DNA from: Pantoea sp.
GTDB lineage: Bacteria > Pseudomonadota > Gammaproteobacteria > Enterobacterales > Enterobacteriaceae
Length of the DNA stretch: 64,000 bases
Direction of reading: 5' to 3'
NCBI RefSeq assembly: GCF_028283705.1
Contig: NZ_JAPWKD010000017.1
Location: 1-64,000, forward strand
The notes beneath the pieces were generated by a model. It saw only the letters and a list, made by a program, of their open reading frames with translations. It had not been told where the DNA came from and did not search any database. Positions 44,167-52,734 of the stretch are shown one piece after another. The position numbers were made by a program, and so were the translations under genes. The first letter of the stretch is position 1. Each line of letters begins with the position of its first letter.

Positions 44167-44988
44167 TTAAATCTGACGGGCATACGCCGCCGCTTTTTTG
44201 AAAAGCTCGTCTGAGGGACGCACCCCGGTATAGAGATTAAATTGCTCCACTGCCTGAATGGCGAAAACTTCAGCACCACTAATCACCGTTTTCTGTTTCT
44301 CCTGTGCATAGCGAATCAGCGGGGTTTGTTCAGGTAACGCCACCACATCAAAAACGATCTCAGCCGTTCCCACTTCATCGGCGGAAAAGGACAGGGTATC
44401 AGCATCAGGGCCGCCGGACATGCCTACCGGCGTGGCATTGATCAGCAATGCCGGGGCCAGGCCAGCCATGGAGGGACGATATTCATACTGGTAAGCCTCA
44501 GACAGTTCTTTGCCACTTTCTTCATCTCTGGCAATAATATATCCCTGCTTAAATCCGAGATTTTTTAATGCACAGGCAACCGCTTTTGCCATCCCGCCAC
44601 TGCCTTTAAGCGCAAATGTCAGGTCGCTTGAAACCTGATATTTCTTCAGCAGGGTGGTGATGGCAATATAATCGGTATTATATCCCTTCAAATAACCCTC
44701 GGTATTCACGATGGTGTTCACCGCATTGATTACCCGGGCGGACTCATCCAGTTCGTCAATAAGTGGAATACATGCCTGCTTAAAGGGCATCGAAATTGCA
44801 CAACCACGGATCCCCAGCGCTTTCACTCCGGCAATCGCCGCTGCAAGATCATGGGTGGTAAATGCTTTGTAGAGATAATCCAGCTCCAGCGCATCGTACA
44901 AATAATTATGGAAGCGGGTACCGAAATTAGTTGGCCGCGCGGCAAGAGACATACAAATTTTCGTGTCTTTATTGATCATTCTGGTCAT
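44167..44988 (-). CDS. shikimate-dehydrogenase-like protein (SDH-L / HI0607 type)
   Basis: 273 residues, AroE-like fold. Sequence blocks agree with the Haemophilus HI0607-type SDH-like enzymes as I recall: MSLAARPTNFGTRFHNYLYD, YKAFTTHDLAAAI, GCAISMPFK, NAVNTIVN, GYNTDYIAI, and the NADP-binding GSGGMAKAV. Such enzymes act slowly on shikimate; the true substrate is unsettled. Start at 44988 has AAGGGA upstream; a second ATG at 44979 is possible. Divergent from the SgrR-like gene. Confidence 0.88.
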   Translation of the reverse strand: MTRMINKDTKICMSLAARPTNFGTRFHNYLYDALELDYLYKAFTTHDLAAAIAGVKALGIRGCAISMPFKQACIPLIDELDESARVINAVNTIVNTEGYLKGYNTDYIAITTLLKKYQVSSDLTFALKGSGGMAKAVACALKNLGFKQGYIIARDEESGKELSEAYQYEYRPSMAGLAPALLINATPVGMSGGPDADTLSFSADEVGTAEIVFDVVALPEQTPLIRYAQEKQKTVISGAEVFAIQAVEQFNLYTGVRPSDELFKKAAAYARQI

Positions 44989-45086
44989 GACATTTTTCCC
45001 TTCAGTGTGATTGCCTGCGCGGAAATATTGCTTTAAAAAGGTGAAATGAAAAACTGATGTGTTTTATTGCACAGAGTTCATCTTTT

Positions 45087-46823
45087 ATGAGCACACAACG
45101 GCTGGAACGGCATTATCAGAAGCTACTGGAACTGTTTCCGCAGCGTGAGGCACTGACCACACTGCAAACCCTGGCGGATGCGCTCTTTTGCAGTAAGCGG
45201 CATATGCGCACGCTGATCATTCAGATGCAATCCCAGGGCTGGCTGGCGTGGGAGGCCACCCCTGGTCGCGGGCATCTGGCAAAACTGGTGCTGCATTATT
45301 CACAGCAGCAACTGATGCTGGCGAATGCGCAACGCTTGTTAGATCTCAATGATATGCGCGGCGTGCTGAAGTTATTAGGTAACGAGAAGCATCACCTCGC
45401 GACGTTGCTGCGTGGTCGGCTCGGCCATCGTATTGACGATGAGCAACAAACCTTGCGCATTCCCTATTATCGTTCGATGCCGAATCTTTATCCCGGAACC
45501 GCGCTGCGACGCTCTGAAGTGCATATCATCAAACAGGTGTTTAGCGGGCTGACGCGCATTGATGAAAGCAGCGGCCAGGTGGCGAAGGATTTAGCCCATC
45601 ACTGGCGCAGGCTGGATGCGTGGCACTGGCGCTTCTTCCTGCGTCCCGGGGTGCAGTTCCATGATGGCACGCCGTTAACCAGCAGAGATGTGGTGGTTTC
45701 TCTGCTACGCAGCGCCCGATTGCCGTTGTTTTCGCATTTCAGCAAGGTTGAGGCTGAGGGGAATCTCAGCGTGATCATTACCCTGAACCAGCCGGATGAA
45801 TTGCTGCCGCAATTGCTGACCGATGTCGCGGCCCTGATATTACCGGCGGACCATCAGCAGCGGCAGAATTTTGCTGCACTTCCCGTTGGAACCGGCCCCT
45901 TTAAGGTTGCCGATAATAATGAGTGGCATTTAACACTGCGGGCGTTCGATGGTTATTTTGGTTTCCGCAGTTTGCTGGACGAAATAGAAATTATTACCTG
46001 CCTGGATAACCCGGTATCAAATGCCTCCCAGGGGCCGCTGGCGTTACTGAGTTCCAGCATGAGCGATCTGGCCTATGTATCCAGCCCGCTCAGCCATGTT
46101 GGTCGCCCTTCTGCCGATGAAATTGAACTGGAAACCGGCGGGTATTTTTTGCTGTGCGACAGTCGCTCACCATTATGGCAAAACATGGCCCACCGGCGCT
46201 GGATACGCGAGCAGATCGACCCGCAGGCAATTATTCAGAATTTCGTGGCAGAAATTCGTCCGCTATGGATGGCTGCGGCCAGCATCCTGCCGGGCTGGTT
46301 GCATCATATTGAAGCCGGGGAAAGCGTCAGTCCGTGGGAAGATTCGACCCTGCCACGGCGCTTGCGACTGGCTTACCACCATCAGCACTGGGAATTCCCG
46401 ATGGTGATGGCCGAATTTAAACATCGCCTGGCGGCCAGCGGCGTCAGCTTAGAGGTGACGGAATTAAGCTATGAAGCCTGGGCGGCAGGTGAAGGGGCGT
46501 TCGATTTGTGGCTGGGAACGGTGAATTTCACTGCGCCAGAAGCGTGGAATGTCGGTGCCTGGCTCACCGGGATGCCGTTATTAACCCGCTCGGTTGCCGG
46601 TGGTGACCAGGCGTTGTTCGAAAACTGGCAACAACAATGGCGCAGTGGCGTGCTGTCTTCGCAGCAACTGGCGCAAACCATTATCCAGCGCGGCTGGTTA
46701 CAGCCATTATTCCATCACTGGATGCGCCTGCAAGGGCCAGAACAGGCCAGAGGCGTGCATTTTAATAATCTGGGATGGTTCGACTTTACCTCCACCTGGA
46801 TTGAACCGGAAAACCCACCATGA
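45087..46823 (+). CDS. SgrR-family transcriptional regulator
   Basis: 578 residues. N-terminal SgrR-type DNA-binding domain (about 1-115, LADALFCSKRHMRTLIIQMQSQGWLAWEATPGRGHLAKL) joined to a periplasmic-oligopeptide-binding-like domain (SBP_bac_5; LRRSEVHIIKQVFSGLTRIDE, WRFFLRPGVQFHDGTPL, GTGPFKV, LGWFDF). SgrR proteins sense small molecules with the C-terminal domain; E. coli SgrR activates sgrS in sugar-phosphate stress. This is a paralogue; I see no sgrS next to it. An in-frame ATG at 45057 is an alternative start. Likely regulates the divergent SDH-L gene. Confidence 0.88.
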   Translation: MSTQRLERHYQKLLELFPQREALTTLQTLADALFCSKRHMRTLIIQMQSQGWLAWEATPGRGHLAKLVLHYSQQQLMLANAQRLLDLNDMRGVLKLLGNEKHHLATLLRGRLGHRIDDEQQTLRIPYYRSMPNLYPGTALRRSEVHIIKQVFSGLTRIDESSGQVAKDLAHHWRRLDAWHWRFFLRPGVQFHDGTPLTSRDVVVSLLRSARLPLFSHFSKVEAEGNLSVIITLNQPDELLPQLLTDVAALILPADHQQRQNFAALPVGTGPFKVADNNEWHLTLRAFDGYFGFRSLLDEIEIITCLDNPVSNASQGPLALLSSSMSDLAYVSSPLSHVGRPSADEIELETGGYFLLCDSRSPLWQNMAHRRWIREQIDPQAIIQNFVAEIRPLWMAAASILPGWLHHIEAGESVSPWEDSTLPRRLRLAYHHQHWEFPMVMAEFKHRLAASGVSLEVTELSYEAWAAGEGAFDLWLGTVNFTAPEAWNVGAWLTGMPLLTRSVAGGDQALFENWQQQWRSGVLSSQQLAQTIIQRGWLQPLFHHWMRLQGPEQARGVHFNNLGWFDFTSTWIEPENPP

Positions 46824-46902
46824 GAATGCTGATCTTGTCGCAGGCCGTTCATCGGGAATGCGATACACTCGAAGCTGTGCCTCCACCATTGGACGAGAAG
46901 TT

Positions 46903-47211
46903 ATGAATGACAAAAAAATGATATCCATTGATCAATTCAACGCAGATGAACGGCTTGCGGTTGATGAAGCATTCAACGCATTGATGCAGAAGTATCGCCA
47001 GCGCACCGGAAGAGAGCCGGACGCGAAGAAAGAAAAAGAATTCACCGCCGAGGCCAGGCAGCAAATCATGTCGGTGAAGCAGGCCAAAGAGAAAGCGCTG
47101 GCGGAGAAAGCGAAGAAAAAACCGGTGCGCAAGAAAAAGCCTGAATCGCTGGCCGCAAGCGAAGTCAGTGATTTCAACTGGTCAGCTTCGGTAACCAAAG
47201 GCCGCAGATAA
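46903..47211 (+). CDS. YjbD-like, DUF3811 family protein
   Basis: 102 residues, highly charged and Lys-rich, soluble. The middle (FNALMQKYRQRTGREPDAKKEKEFTAEA) and the C-terminus FNWSASVTKGRR resemble E. coli YjbD, which ends FSWSANTSTRGRR. Function unknown. It lies between the SgrR-like gene and the sigma54 operon. Confidence 0.65.
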   Translation: MNDKKMISIDQFNADERLAVDEAFNALMQKYRQRTGREPDAKKEKEFTAEARQQIMSVKQAKEKALAEKAKKKPVRKKKPESLAASEVSDFNWSASVTKGRR

Positions 47212-47230
47212 ACCGGCGTCGACAAATTTG

Positions 47231-47268
47231 TAGCTGCGCGATTTATCGCGCAATACATTGCGCAGCTA
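47231..47268. repeat. REP-like palindrome, copy 4
   Basis: Outer arms TAGCTGCGC (47231-47239) and GCGCAGCTA (47260-47268), with the family core GCGCGATTTATCGCGC inside (47236-47251). Lies between the YjbD-like gene and the next promoter. Confidence 0.8.
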
Positions 47269-47288
47269 TATTTTCCTTATCGATATTT

Positions 47289-47325
47289 TGGTGCAACGCA
47301 CCAGCACCACGCCCCAGACTGGGGC
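47289..47325. promoter_or_regulatory. two palindromes upstream of a sigma54 promoter
   Basis: TGGTGC-AAC-GCACCA (47289-47303) and GCCCCAG-A-CTGGGGC (47311-47325), both perfect. They sit about 40-75 bases upstream of the sigma54 promoter, where an enhancer-binding protein would bind. GGTGC/GCACC half sites recall NtrC sites, but the arm order is not the NtrC consensus. Confidence 0.6.
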
Positions 47326-47365
47326 AGCACTTCGGGCACTAAATGAATATCAGGTACTGAACGCC

Positions 47366-47381
47366 TGGCATCGCTCTTGCA
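47366..47381 (+). promoter_or_regulatory. sigma54 promoter of the importer/dehydrogenase operon
   Basis: TGGCA (47366-47370) and TTGCA (47377-47381) with GG-N10-GC spacing exact. It lies 70 bases before the binding-protein gene. With the palindromes upstream it points to control by an RpoN activator, for example under nitrogen limitation. Confidence 0.8.
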
Positions 47382-47450
47382 TTTCTCTTGTATATACATG
47401 CCCGGATGACCTCCGGTTTCTAACCATAACGACAACTGAAGGAAATAGTT

Positions 47451-48437
47451 ATGCTTTCTCGCTATGCATTGAAAAGATCGTTTAGCACCGTTTTTTGCGC
47501 AGGGATGCTGTCAGTTACGGTTCACTCTGTTTACGCCGCTGAAACGGAACAGGTGAAAATGGGGATCGAACCCTGGCTGGGTTATGGTCAGTGGCATATC
47601 GCCTCTGCCAAAAACCTGTTTGAGAAAGAAGGGTTAAAGAAAGTCGAGGTCATCAATTTCGCCGAGGATAAAGACATCAATGCCGCGCTGGCTAGTGGGC
47701 AGATTGACGTCGCCAACATCGCGACTCATACCGCGATGGGGATGATCTCGGCAGGTCTGCCGGTGAAAATTGTGCTGCTGCTCGACCAGAGCAACACCGC
47801 CGATGCGATTCTGGCAAGCTCCGGCATAACCAGCATTAAAGACCTCAAAGGTAAGCAGGTGGCCTACGAAGAGGGCACTACCAGCGACATTCTGTTGCGC
47901 AGCGCCGTGGCTTCAGCGGGCTTGTCCTTCAGCGATATTAAACCGGTGCCGATGCCAGCTGCATCAGCCGGGAGCGCCATTATCGCCGGACGTGTACCGG
48001 TGGCCGTCACCTATGAACCCTACCTCACGGTGGCAAAAAAAGGCGATCCCAGCCTGAAAATGATTTACAGCGGTTCTTCCGATCCCGGTCTGATCAGCGA
48101 TGTGCTGGTGGTACGCGATGACTTTATCAAAGATCATCCGGATGCCATCAAAGCGCTGATTAAAACCTGGGGCCAGGCGCTGGATTACTACAACGCTAAT
48201 CAGAGCGAAGGGCGAGCCATCATTTCCAAAGCGGTCGGCGCGACACCGGAAGACCTCGGCACCGCGTTTGATGGGGTGAAGTATTTCACCCTGAGCGACA
48301 ACAAAGCGCTGTTGTCACATGACTTCACCAGCAAAACCTTCCCGCACATTCTTCAGGCCGCCACTGCGGCAGGTATCGTTACGCAGCCGGTGACGCCTGC
48401 GCAGACCATCGATGCCAGCTTTGCCGACGCGCAATAA
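47451..48437 (+). CDS. ABC importer substrate-binding protein, nitrate/sulfonate/taurine class
   Basis: 328 residues. Signal peptide to about residue 29 (SVYAAE). Mature protein of the NMT1/SsuA-TauA type: VKMGIEPWLGYGQWHIASAKNLFEKEGL, INAALASGQIDVANIATH, and SIKDLKGKQVAYEEGTTSD. It captures a small anionic or N-containing compound in the periplasm. GAAGGAAAT precedes the ATG. First gene of the operon, separated from the permease by a stem-loop. Confidence 0.9.
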   Translation: MLSRYALKRSFSTVFCAGMLSVTVHSVYAAETEQVKMGIEPWLGYGQWHIASAKNLFEKEGLKKVEVINFAEDKDINAALASGQIDVANIATHTAMGMISAGLPVKIVLLLDQSNTADAILASSGITSIKDLKGKQVAYEEGTTSDILLRSAVASAGLSFSDIKPVPMPAASAGSAIIAGRVPVAVTYEPYLTVAKKGDPSLKMIYSGSSDPGLISDVLVVRDDFIKDHPDAIKALIKTWGQALDYYNANQSEGRAIISKAVGATPEDLGTAFDGVKYFTLSDNKALLSHDFTSKTFPHILQAATAAGIVTQPVTPAQTIDASFADAQ

Positions 48438-48449
48438 GCGCGGTTAAAA

Positions 48450-48478
48450 CTTCTCCGCCGGTGCTGCCAGCGGAGAAG
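48450..48478 (+). terminator. intercistronic hairpin after the binding-protein gene
   Basis: CTTCTCCGC (48450-48458) pairs perfectly with GCGGAGAAG (48470-48478). No T run; likely raises binding-protein mRNA over the downstream genes. Confidence 0.65.
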
Positions 48479-48498
48479 ACCTGCCACACGGAGGAATT

Positions 48499-49344
48499 AT
48501 GAGTTCTATCGACGTTCAGCGCGTCAATCGTCAGGCCAAAAAGAAACGGCGGCGCTCGAATTTATTAACCATCGGCAAAGAGCCAACCCGAGCTCAATTT
48601 CTCATTATCTCTGTCGCCGTGTTTGCAGTGCTGTTGCTGGCATGGTGGCTGGCGACCTCGACTGGCACGATAAAACCTATATTCCTGCCGGGGATCGAGC
48701 GCGTCTGGCATCAGATGGTGACTCTGGCGCAGAACGGCACGTTACAAAGCGACATCGCCAGCAGCCTGTACCGCATGGTTATCGCCTTCGCTATTTCCTC
48801 GGTGATGGCGATAGTGATTGGGGTGCTGGCCGGTTGTTATGGGTTGTTCAAGGCGATTGTCGAACCGCTGGTTGATTTTATCCGCTATATGCCGGTGGTG
48901 GCGTTTGTGCCGCTGACCATTTTGTGGACCGGTACCGACGATATTCAGAAGTTCCTCGTCATCTGGATAGGTACCTTTTTCCAGCAGGTACTGATGATGA
49001 TCGATGCCATCAAACGTGTGCCGACGGATTTTGTCGGGCTGGGCAGAACCCTTGGCCTGTCCGATCGCCGTATCCTGCTGCGCATTGTCATCCCTTCCGC
49101 GTTACCGTCGATCTGGGATGCGTTGCGTATCAGTCTCGGCTGGGCGTGGACCTGGCTGGTGCTGGCCGAACTGGTGGCTTCTACCTCCGGTCTGGGTTAT
49201 CGCATTGTGGTTTCCCAGCGTTATTTCCAGACTGACACCATCATCGGCTACATCCTGCTGCTCGGTTTCCTCGGGCTTATCACCGATCAAATCATGCGCG
49301 CGGCTGAGCGTGTGCTGTTCCGTTACAACCGGAGAGGTTCCTGA
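48499..49344 (+). CDS. ABC importer permease, SsuC/TauC type
   Basis: 281 residues, six predicted membrane segments. A basic N-terminal tail, then the permease domain with the EAA-type loop VGLGRTLGLSDRRILLRIVIPSALPSIWDALRISLGWAW, the coupling site for the ATPase. GGAGGAA precedes the ATG. It overlaps the ATPase start by one base. Confidence 0.92.
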   Translation: MSSIDVQRVNRQAKKKRRRSNLLTIGKEPTRAQFLIISVAVFAVLLLAWWLATSTGTIKPIFLPGIERVWHQMVTLAQNGTLQSDIASSLYRMVIAFAISSVMAIVIGVLAGCYGLFKAIVEPLVDFIRYMPVVAFVPLTILWTGTDDIQKFLVIWIGTFFQQVLMMIDAIKRVPTDFVGLGRTLGLSDRRILLRIVIPSALPSIWDALRISLGWAWTWLVLAELVASTSGLGYRIVVSQRYFQTDTIIGYILLLGFLGLITDQIMRAAERVLFRYNRRGS

Positions 49345-50105
49345 TGGCGACGCTGACGCTGAATAAACTGGAAAAAAGTTTTCCGATGGGCAAAACCCGC
49401 CGCCGGGTGCTGCATGGCATCGACCTGACGCTCAACGACAACGAATTTGTATCGATTGTCGGAGCTTCGGGCTGCGGCAAAAGTACTTTGCTCTCTATCG
49501 CTGCCGGTCTGGAAGAGTTCGACAGCGGTGATGTGCTGGTGGATGGCGCACCCATTGAAGGACCGGGACTCGATCGCGGCGTGGTGTTTCAGTCCTACAC
49601 GCTGCTGCCGTGGCTGACCGCGCGCGGCAACATCGAATTTGCGTTAAAAGCCGCAGGCACCCCGGCCAAAGAATGTCGCGACATCGCGCAGCAGCATCTC
49701 GAATTGGTGAAACTGGGCAACGCGGCCGACCGCTGGCCTGGTGAACTTTCCGGTGGGATGAAACAGCGCGTCGCCATTGCCCGTGCCTTGTCTTACCGTC
49801 CCAAAATCCTGCTGATGGATGAACCCTTTGGCGCGCTGGATGCCATGACGCGTCATCAGATGCAGCAGTTGCTGATCGAAATCTGGGAAAAGCACCGCCT
49901 GACGGTGATGTTTGTCACCCACGACATTGAAGAGGCGGTGTGGCTCTCCGATCGTATCGTGGTGATGGGCCAGGGCTATATCGACTCCACCTTCCCGGTG
50001 GGGCTGCCACGTCCGCGCCTCGAAGGGGTTAACCGCACCCCGGAATTTCTTGAACTCCAGCATGAAGTGCTGAATCGCATTCAACAACACGCATTAGTGC
50101 ATTGA
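49344..50105 (+). CDS. ABC importer ATPase, SsuB/TauB type
   Basis: 253 residues. Walker A GASGCGKST, Q-loop VVFQSYTLLPWLTARGN, signature LSGGMKQR, Walker B ILLMDEPFGALD, and H-loop FVTHDIEEAV: a complete nucleotide-binding domain. Translational overlap with the permease; 14 bases before the next gene. Confidence 0.94.
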   Translation: MATLTLNKLEKSFPMGKTRRRVLHGIDLTLNDNEFVSIVGASGCGKSTLLSIAAGLEEFDSGDVLVDGAPIEGPGLDRGVVFQSYTLLPWLTARGNIEFALKAAGTPAKECRDIAQQHLELVKLGNAADRWPGELSGGMKQRVAIARALSYRPKILLMDEPFGALDAMTRHQMQQLLIEIWEKHRLTVMFVTHDIEEAVWLSDRIVVMGQGYIDSTFPVGLPRPRLEGVNRTPEFLELQHEVLNRIQQHALVH

Positions 50106-50119
50106 AAAAAGGAATCAAT

Positions 50120-51448
50120 ATGCCTGTTACATTTCATGACCTGACCGATGCTGATGTCTTACCCGATCATCTGTTTAAGCGCACCGAGTCTGACCTGTCG
50201 TTTTTCATCGAGAAAGTAAAACCGATCATTGAGGCGGTGAGAACCGAAGGCGACCAGGCGCTGATTCGCTTTGCCCGAGAGTTTGACGGGGTGCAGCCAG
50301 AGACCTTTTCCATCAAAGCAGAGGAACAGGAATTTGAAGAGGCTTTCGCCCGGGTCGATGCGGATGTGATTGAATCGATTCGTTTCTCTGTGGAAAACGT
50401 GCGTGCCTTCCATGAAGCGCAAAAGCCGGAAGAAATGTGGTGGAAGGAGATGCGTCCGGGGGCATTTGCTGGCGATCGCCATGTGCCGATTGATGCGGTG
50501 GCCTGCTACGTCCCGCGCGGTAAAGGGTCATTCCCCAGCGTGCTGATCATGACCACGGTTCCGGCGGTGGTGGCGGGTGTCCCGCTGCCGATAGTGATCA
50601 CCCCACCAGGACCGGACGGCAAAGTCGATGACGCAACCTTGATTGCCGCACGCCTGGTAGGCATCAAAGATGTCTACAAATGTGGCGGCGCGCAGGGGGT
50701 GGCGGCGGTGGCTTACGGCACGGCATCGGTGCCGAAATGCCTGAAAATCGTCGGCCCTGGCAGCCCATGGGTGGTAGCGGCGAAACGTCAGTTATCGGGC
50801 TTGATCGATCCGGGCATCCCGGCAGGGCCGAGCGAAAGCCTGATTCTGGCGGATGACTCGGTGAATGGAGCGCTGGCGGCGCTCGACCTGCTGATTGAGT
50901 CGGAACATGGCCCGGATTCCTCGGCCTATCTGGTGACCTCCAGCCGTCGTGTGGCGGAAGAAGCCATTGCCGCGTTACCGGGTTACTGGGACAAAATTGG
51001 CGCGCAACGGGCCGGTTTCTCGCAGCAGGTGCTGTGCGGCACCCACGGTGGCGTGGTGCTGACCAAAGATTTTGCCACGGCTATCGAGTTTGTGAACCAG
51101 TATGCCCCGGAGCACCTTGAGGTGCTGGCACATGAACCGATGGATGTGATGATGAAGATCCGTAATGCCGGTGAAATCTTACTGGGTGAGCATTCGCCGA
51201 TTGTGTTGGGTAACTTTGTTCTGGGTCCGAATGCCGTGCTGCCGACCAACAGCGCGGCTAAAACCAACGGCCCGCTTTCGGTGTTTGATTATATGAAGCG
51301 TGTTTCCATCGCCTATGTTACCAGCCGGGGTTATCAGGAACTGGCACCGAAAGCCAAACGCTTTGCCGAGTACGAAGGCTTCCCCGGACATGCGCTGGCC
51401 GTTTCCGACATCCGTCAGGCGTTGCTGAAGGGGAGCAAAAATGGATGA
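50120..51448 (+). CDS. histidinol-dehydrogenase-family oxidoreductase (HpsN-like)
   Basis: 442 residues of the HisD family, which oxidises a primary alcohol to the acid in two NAD-dependent steps. The catalytic Glu-His pair is present in APEHLEV, and His ligands in ESEHGPDS and in EGFPGHALAV. The position equivalent to the zinc ligand Asp360 of E. coli HisD is Asn here (LGNFVLGPNAVLPT), which argues against true histidinol activity. Non-histidine HisD homologues include HpsN, which oxidises dihydroxypropanesulfonate. The context (sulfonate-class importer, two further alcohol dehydrogenases) fits such a role. Start at ATG 50120 after GGAAT; no other his gene is near. Confidence 0.85.
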   Translation: MPVTFHDLTDADVLPDHLFKRTESDLSFFIEKVKPIIEAVRTEGDQALIRFAREFDGVQPETFSIKAEEQEFEEAFARVDADVIESIRFSVENVRAFHEAQKPEEMWWKEMRPGAFAGDRHVPIDAVACYVPRGKGSFPSVLIMTTVPAVVAGVPLPIVITPPGPDGKVDDATLIAARLVGIKDVYKCGGAQGVAAVAYGTASVPKCLKIVGPGSPWVVAAKRQLSGLIDPGIPAGPSESLILADDSVNGALAALDLLIESEHGPDSSAYLVTSSRRVAEEAIAALPGYWDKIGAQRAGFSQQVLCGTHGGVVLTKDFATAIEFVNQYAPEHLEVLAHEPMDVMMKIRNAGEILLGEHSPIVLGNFVLGPNAVLPTNSAAKTNGPLSVFDYMKRVSIAYVTSRGYQELAPKAKRFAEYEGFPGHALAVSDIRQALLKGSKNG

Positions 51449-52733
51449 AGCCCGCCCACCGTTAGCGGCGGAAGCCCGCCGCCTGACGCAGCAAGGCCAG
51501 TGGGAGCAGGCGCGTGAAAAACTCAGTCAGTTGATCGCCGAGGTGACCGGGGTGAACACCGCCGCGCTTGAGATCAACCGGGACCAGTACAGCCTGAACT
51601 CGCTGAACGGCCGTGTCTCGCTGGTGGATGGCCGTACGTTGTTTTTCAAATATCACCATGAGGAAGGGGAAGAACAGACCATCCAGGAATACTACCGCGC
51701 CGAGCTGTTACGTGATCATGGCTTTGAGGTCGATGTGCCCGCTTACGCCTGCGGGGAACCCGGACGACAAATCCTGTTGTATCCGCTGCGTGATGATCAG
51801 CGGCTGGCGGATGTCTGTCGCGAGATTGAGACCGCCGCAGCGTGGCAGCAGATCGAGCCGATTGTTGCGGCGCAGCGTCGTGCCGATCAGGCGATCATCG
51901 CCCATACGCTGCCGACGCTGCGCATGGGCACCAGTGCAGAGGTGGAGGCCGAATCCATCCATCAGCTGTTCTGGAATCGGCTGGTCTCGCCCGGCCACGA
52001 CGTCGGTCTGGGGGGGCGCGTCGCCAGCTTTTATGTCGATCAAACCTTCACCCTTGGAGAGATGCAGCTGGACTGGCCGACTCTGAGTCGGCTGCACTGG
52101 CGAGTCAATGGGGTGGCGTATCAACAAAGCCTGCGCGATCTGTTCTTAGCGGCGGGCCGCGTGCTGGCCCCTGCGGCGCTGGCCCGGCACGGCGTGGTGG
52201 TGGCACACGGTGATGCGCATAACGCCAATGTCTGGTACGAAACCCATCATCCGCAGCCGAAGCTGGTTAGTTTCGATCCCGCTTTCGCCGGGAGCAGCAT
52301 TCCGGCTTTGCTGGCGGAGATCAAAGCGACGTTCCACAACATTTTTGCCCATCCCTGCTGGCTGTATGAACCGGCTGATGCGGCACAGCGTTACCAGGTC
52401 AGCGTGCGACGTGATGGCGATACGCTGGAGGTGAATCATAACTGGGAGCTGTCACCGCTTCGTGCCGCCTTCCTGCAAAGCAAAGGGGAACTTTACTGGC
52501 AACCTTTGCTGGCTGAGCTGAAGAAGCAAGGCTGGCTGCCTGCCAACTGGCAACAGATTATGCGTCTGGCATTGTTCTGCTGCCCGACGCTGGTGATGAA
52601 CCTGCGCGCCGGTTCCGCGAGTCATCATAATCCCACCAGCTCAGTCGTCGGTTTCTCCATTGCCATGATGCTGGGCTGCGGTGGCGATGACGACTTCAGC
52701 CAATGGCTGGATGACCTTCTGACGGAGAACTGA
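51441..52733 (+). CDS. APH-fold kinase-like protein, unknown substrate
   Basis: 430 residues. The second lobe has the Brenner-type catalytic motif HGDAHNAN (about residues 255-262) and the metal-binding segment VSFDPAFAG, with the HGD/N and DP residues complete. The first lobe has LVDGRTLFFKYHHEE with a candidate ATP-binding Lys. This is the aminoglycoside/choline-kinase fold, used for many small hydroxyl compounds. It overlaps the dehydrogenase gene by 8 bases, so both are coupled. I infer phosphorylation of the imported compound or an intermediate. Confidence 0.75.
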   Translation: MDEARPPLAAEARRLTQQGQWEQAREKLSQLIAEVTGVNTAALEINRDQYSLNSLNGRVSLVDGRTLFFKYHHEEGEEQTIQEYYRAELLRDHGFEVDVPAYACGEPGRQILLYPLRDDQRLADVCREIETAAAWQQIEPIVAAQRRADQAIIAHTLPTLRMGTSAEVEAESIHQLFWNRLVSPGHDVGLGGRVASFYVDQTFTLGEMQLDWPTLSRLHWRVNGVAYQQSLRDLFLAAGRVLAPAALARHGVVVAHGDAHNANVWYETHHPQPKLVSFDPAFAGSSIPALLAEIKATFHNIFAHPCWLYEPADAAQRYQVSVRRDGDTLEVNHNWELSPLRAAFLQSKGELYWQPLLAELKKQGWLPANWQQIMRLALFCCPTLVMNLRAGSASHHNPTSSVVGFSIAMMLGCGGDDDFSQWLDDLLTEN

Positions 52734-52734
52734 G

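Noticed and set aside
44061..44210. Small frame MMNKAGQQVAEAIAAENQRG... between the PTS leader and the SDH-L gene
   Set aside because: It runs into the SDH-L 3' end on the other strand; no clear similarity, and the region holds an 8-bp stem (44095-44102/44119-44126) better explained as 3' structure.
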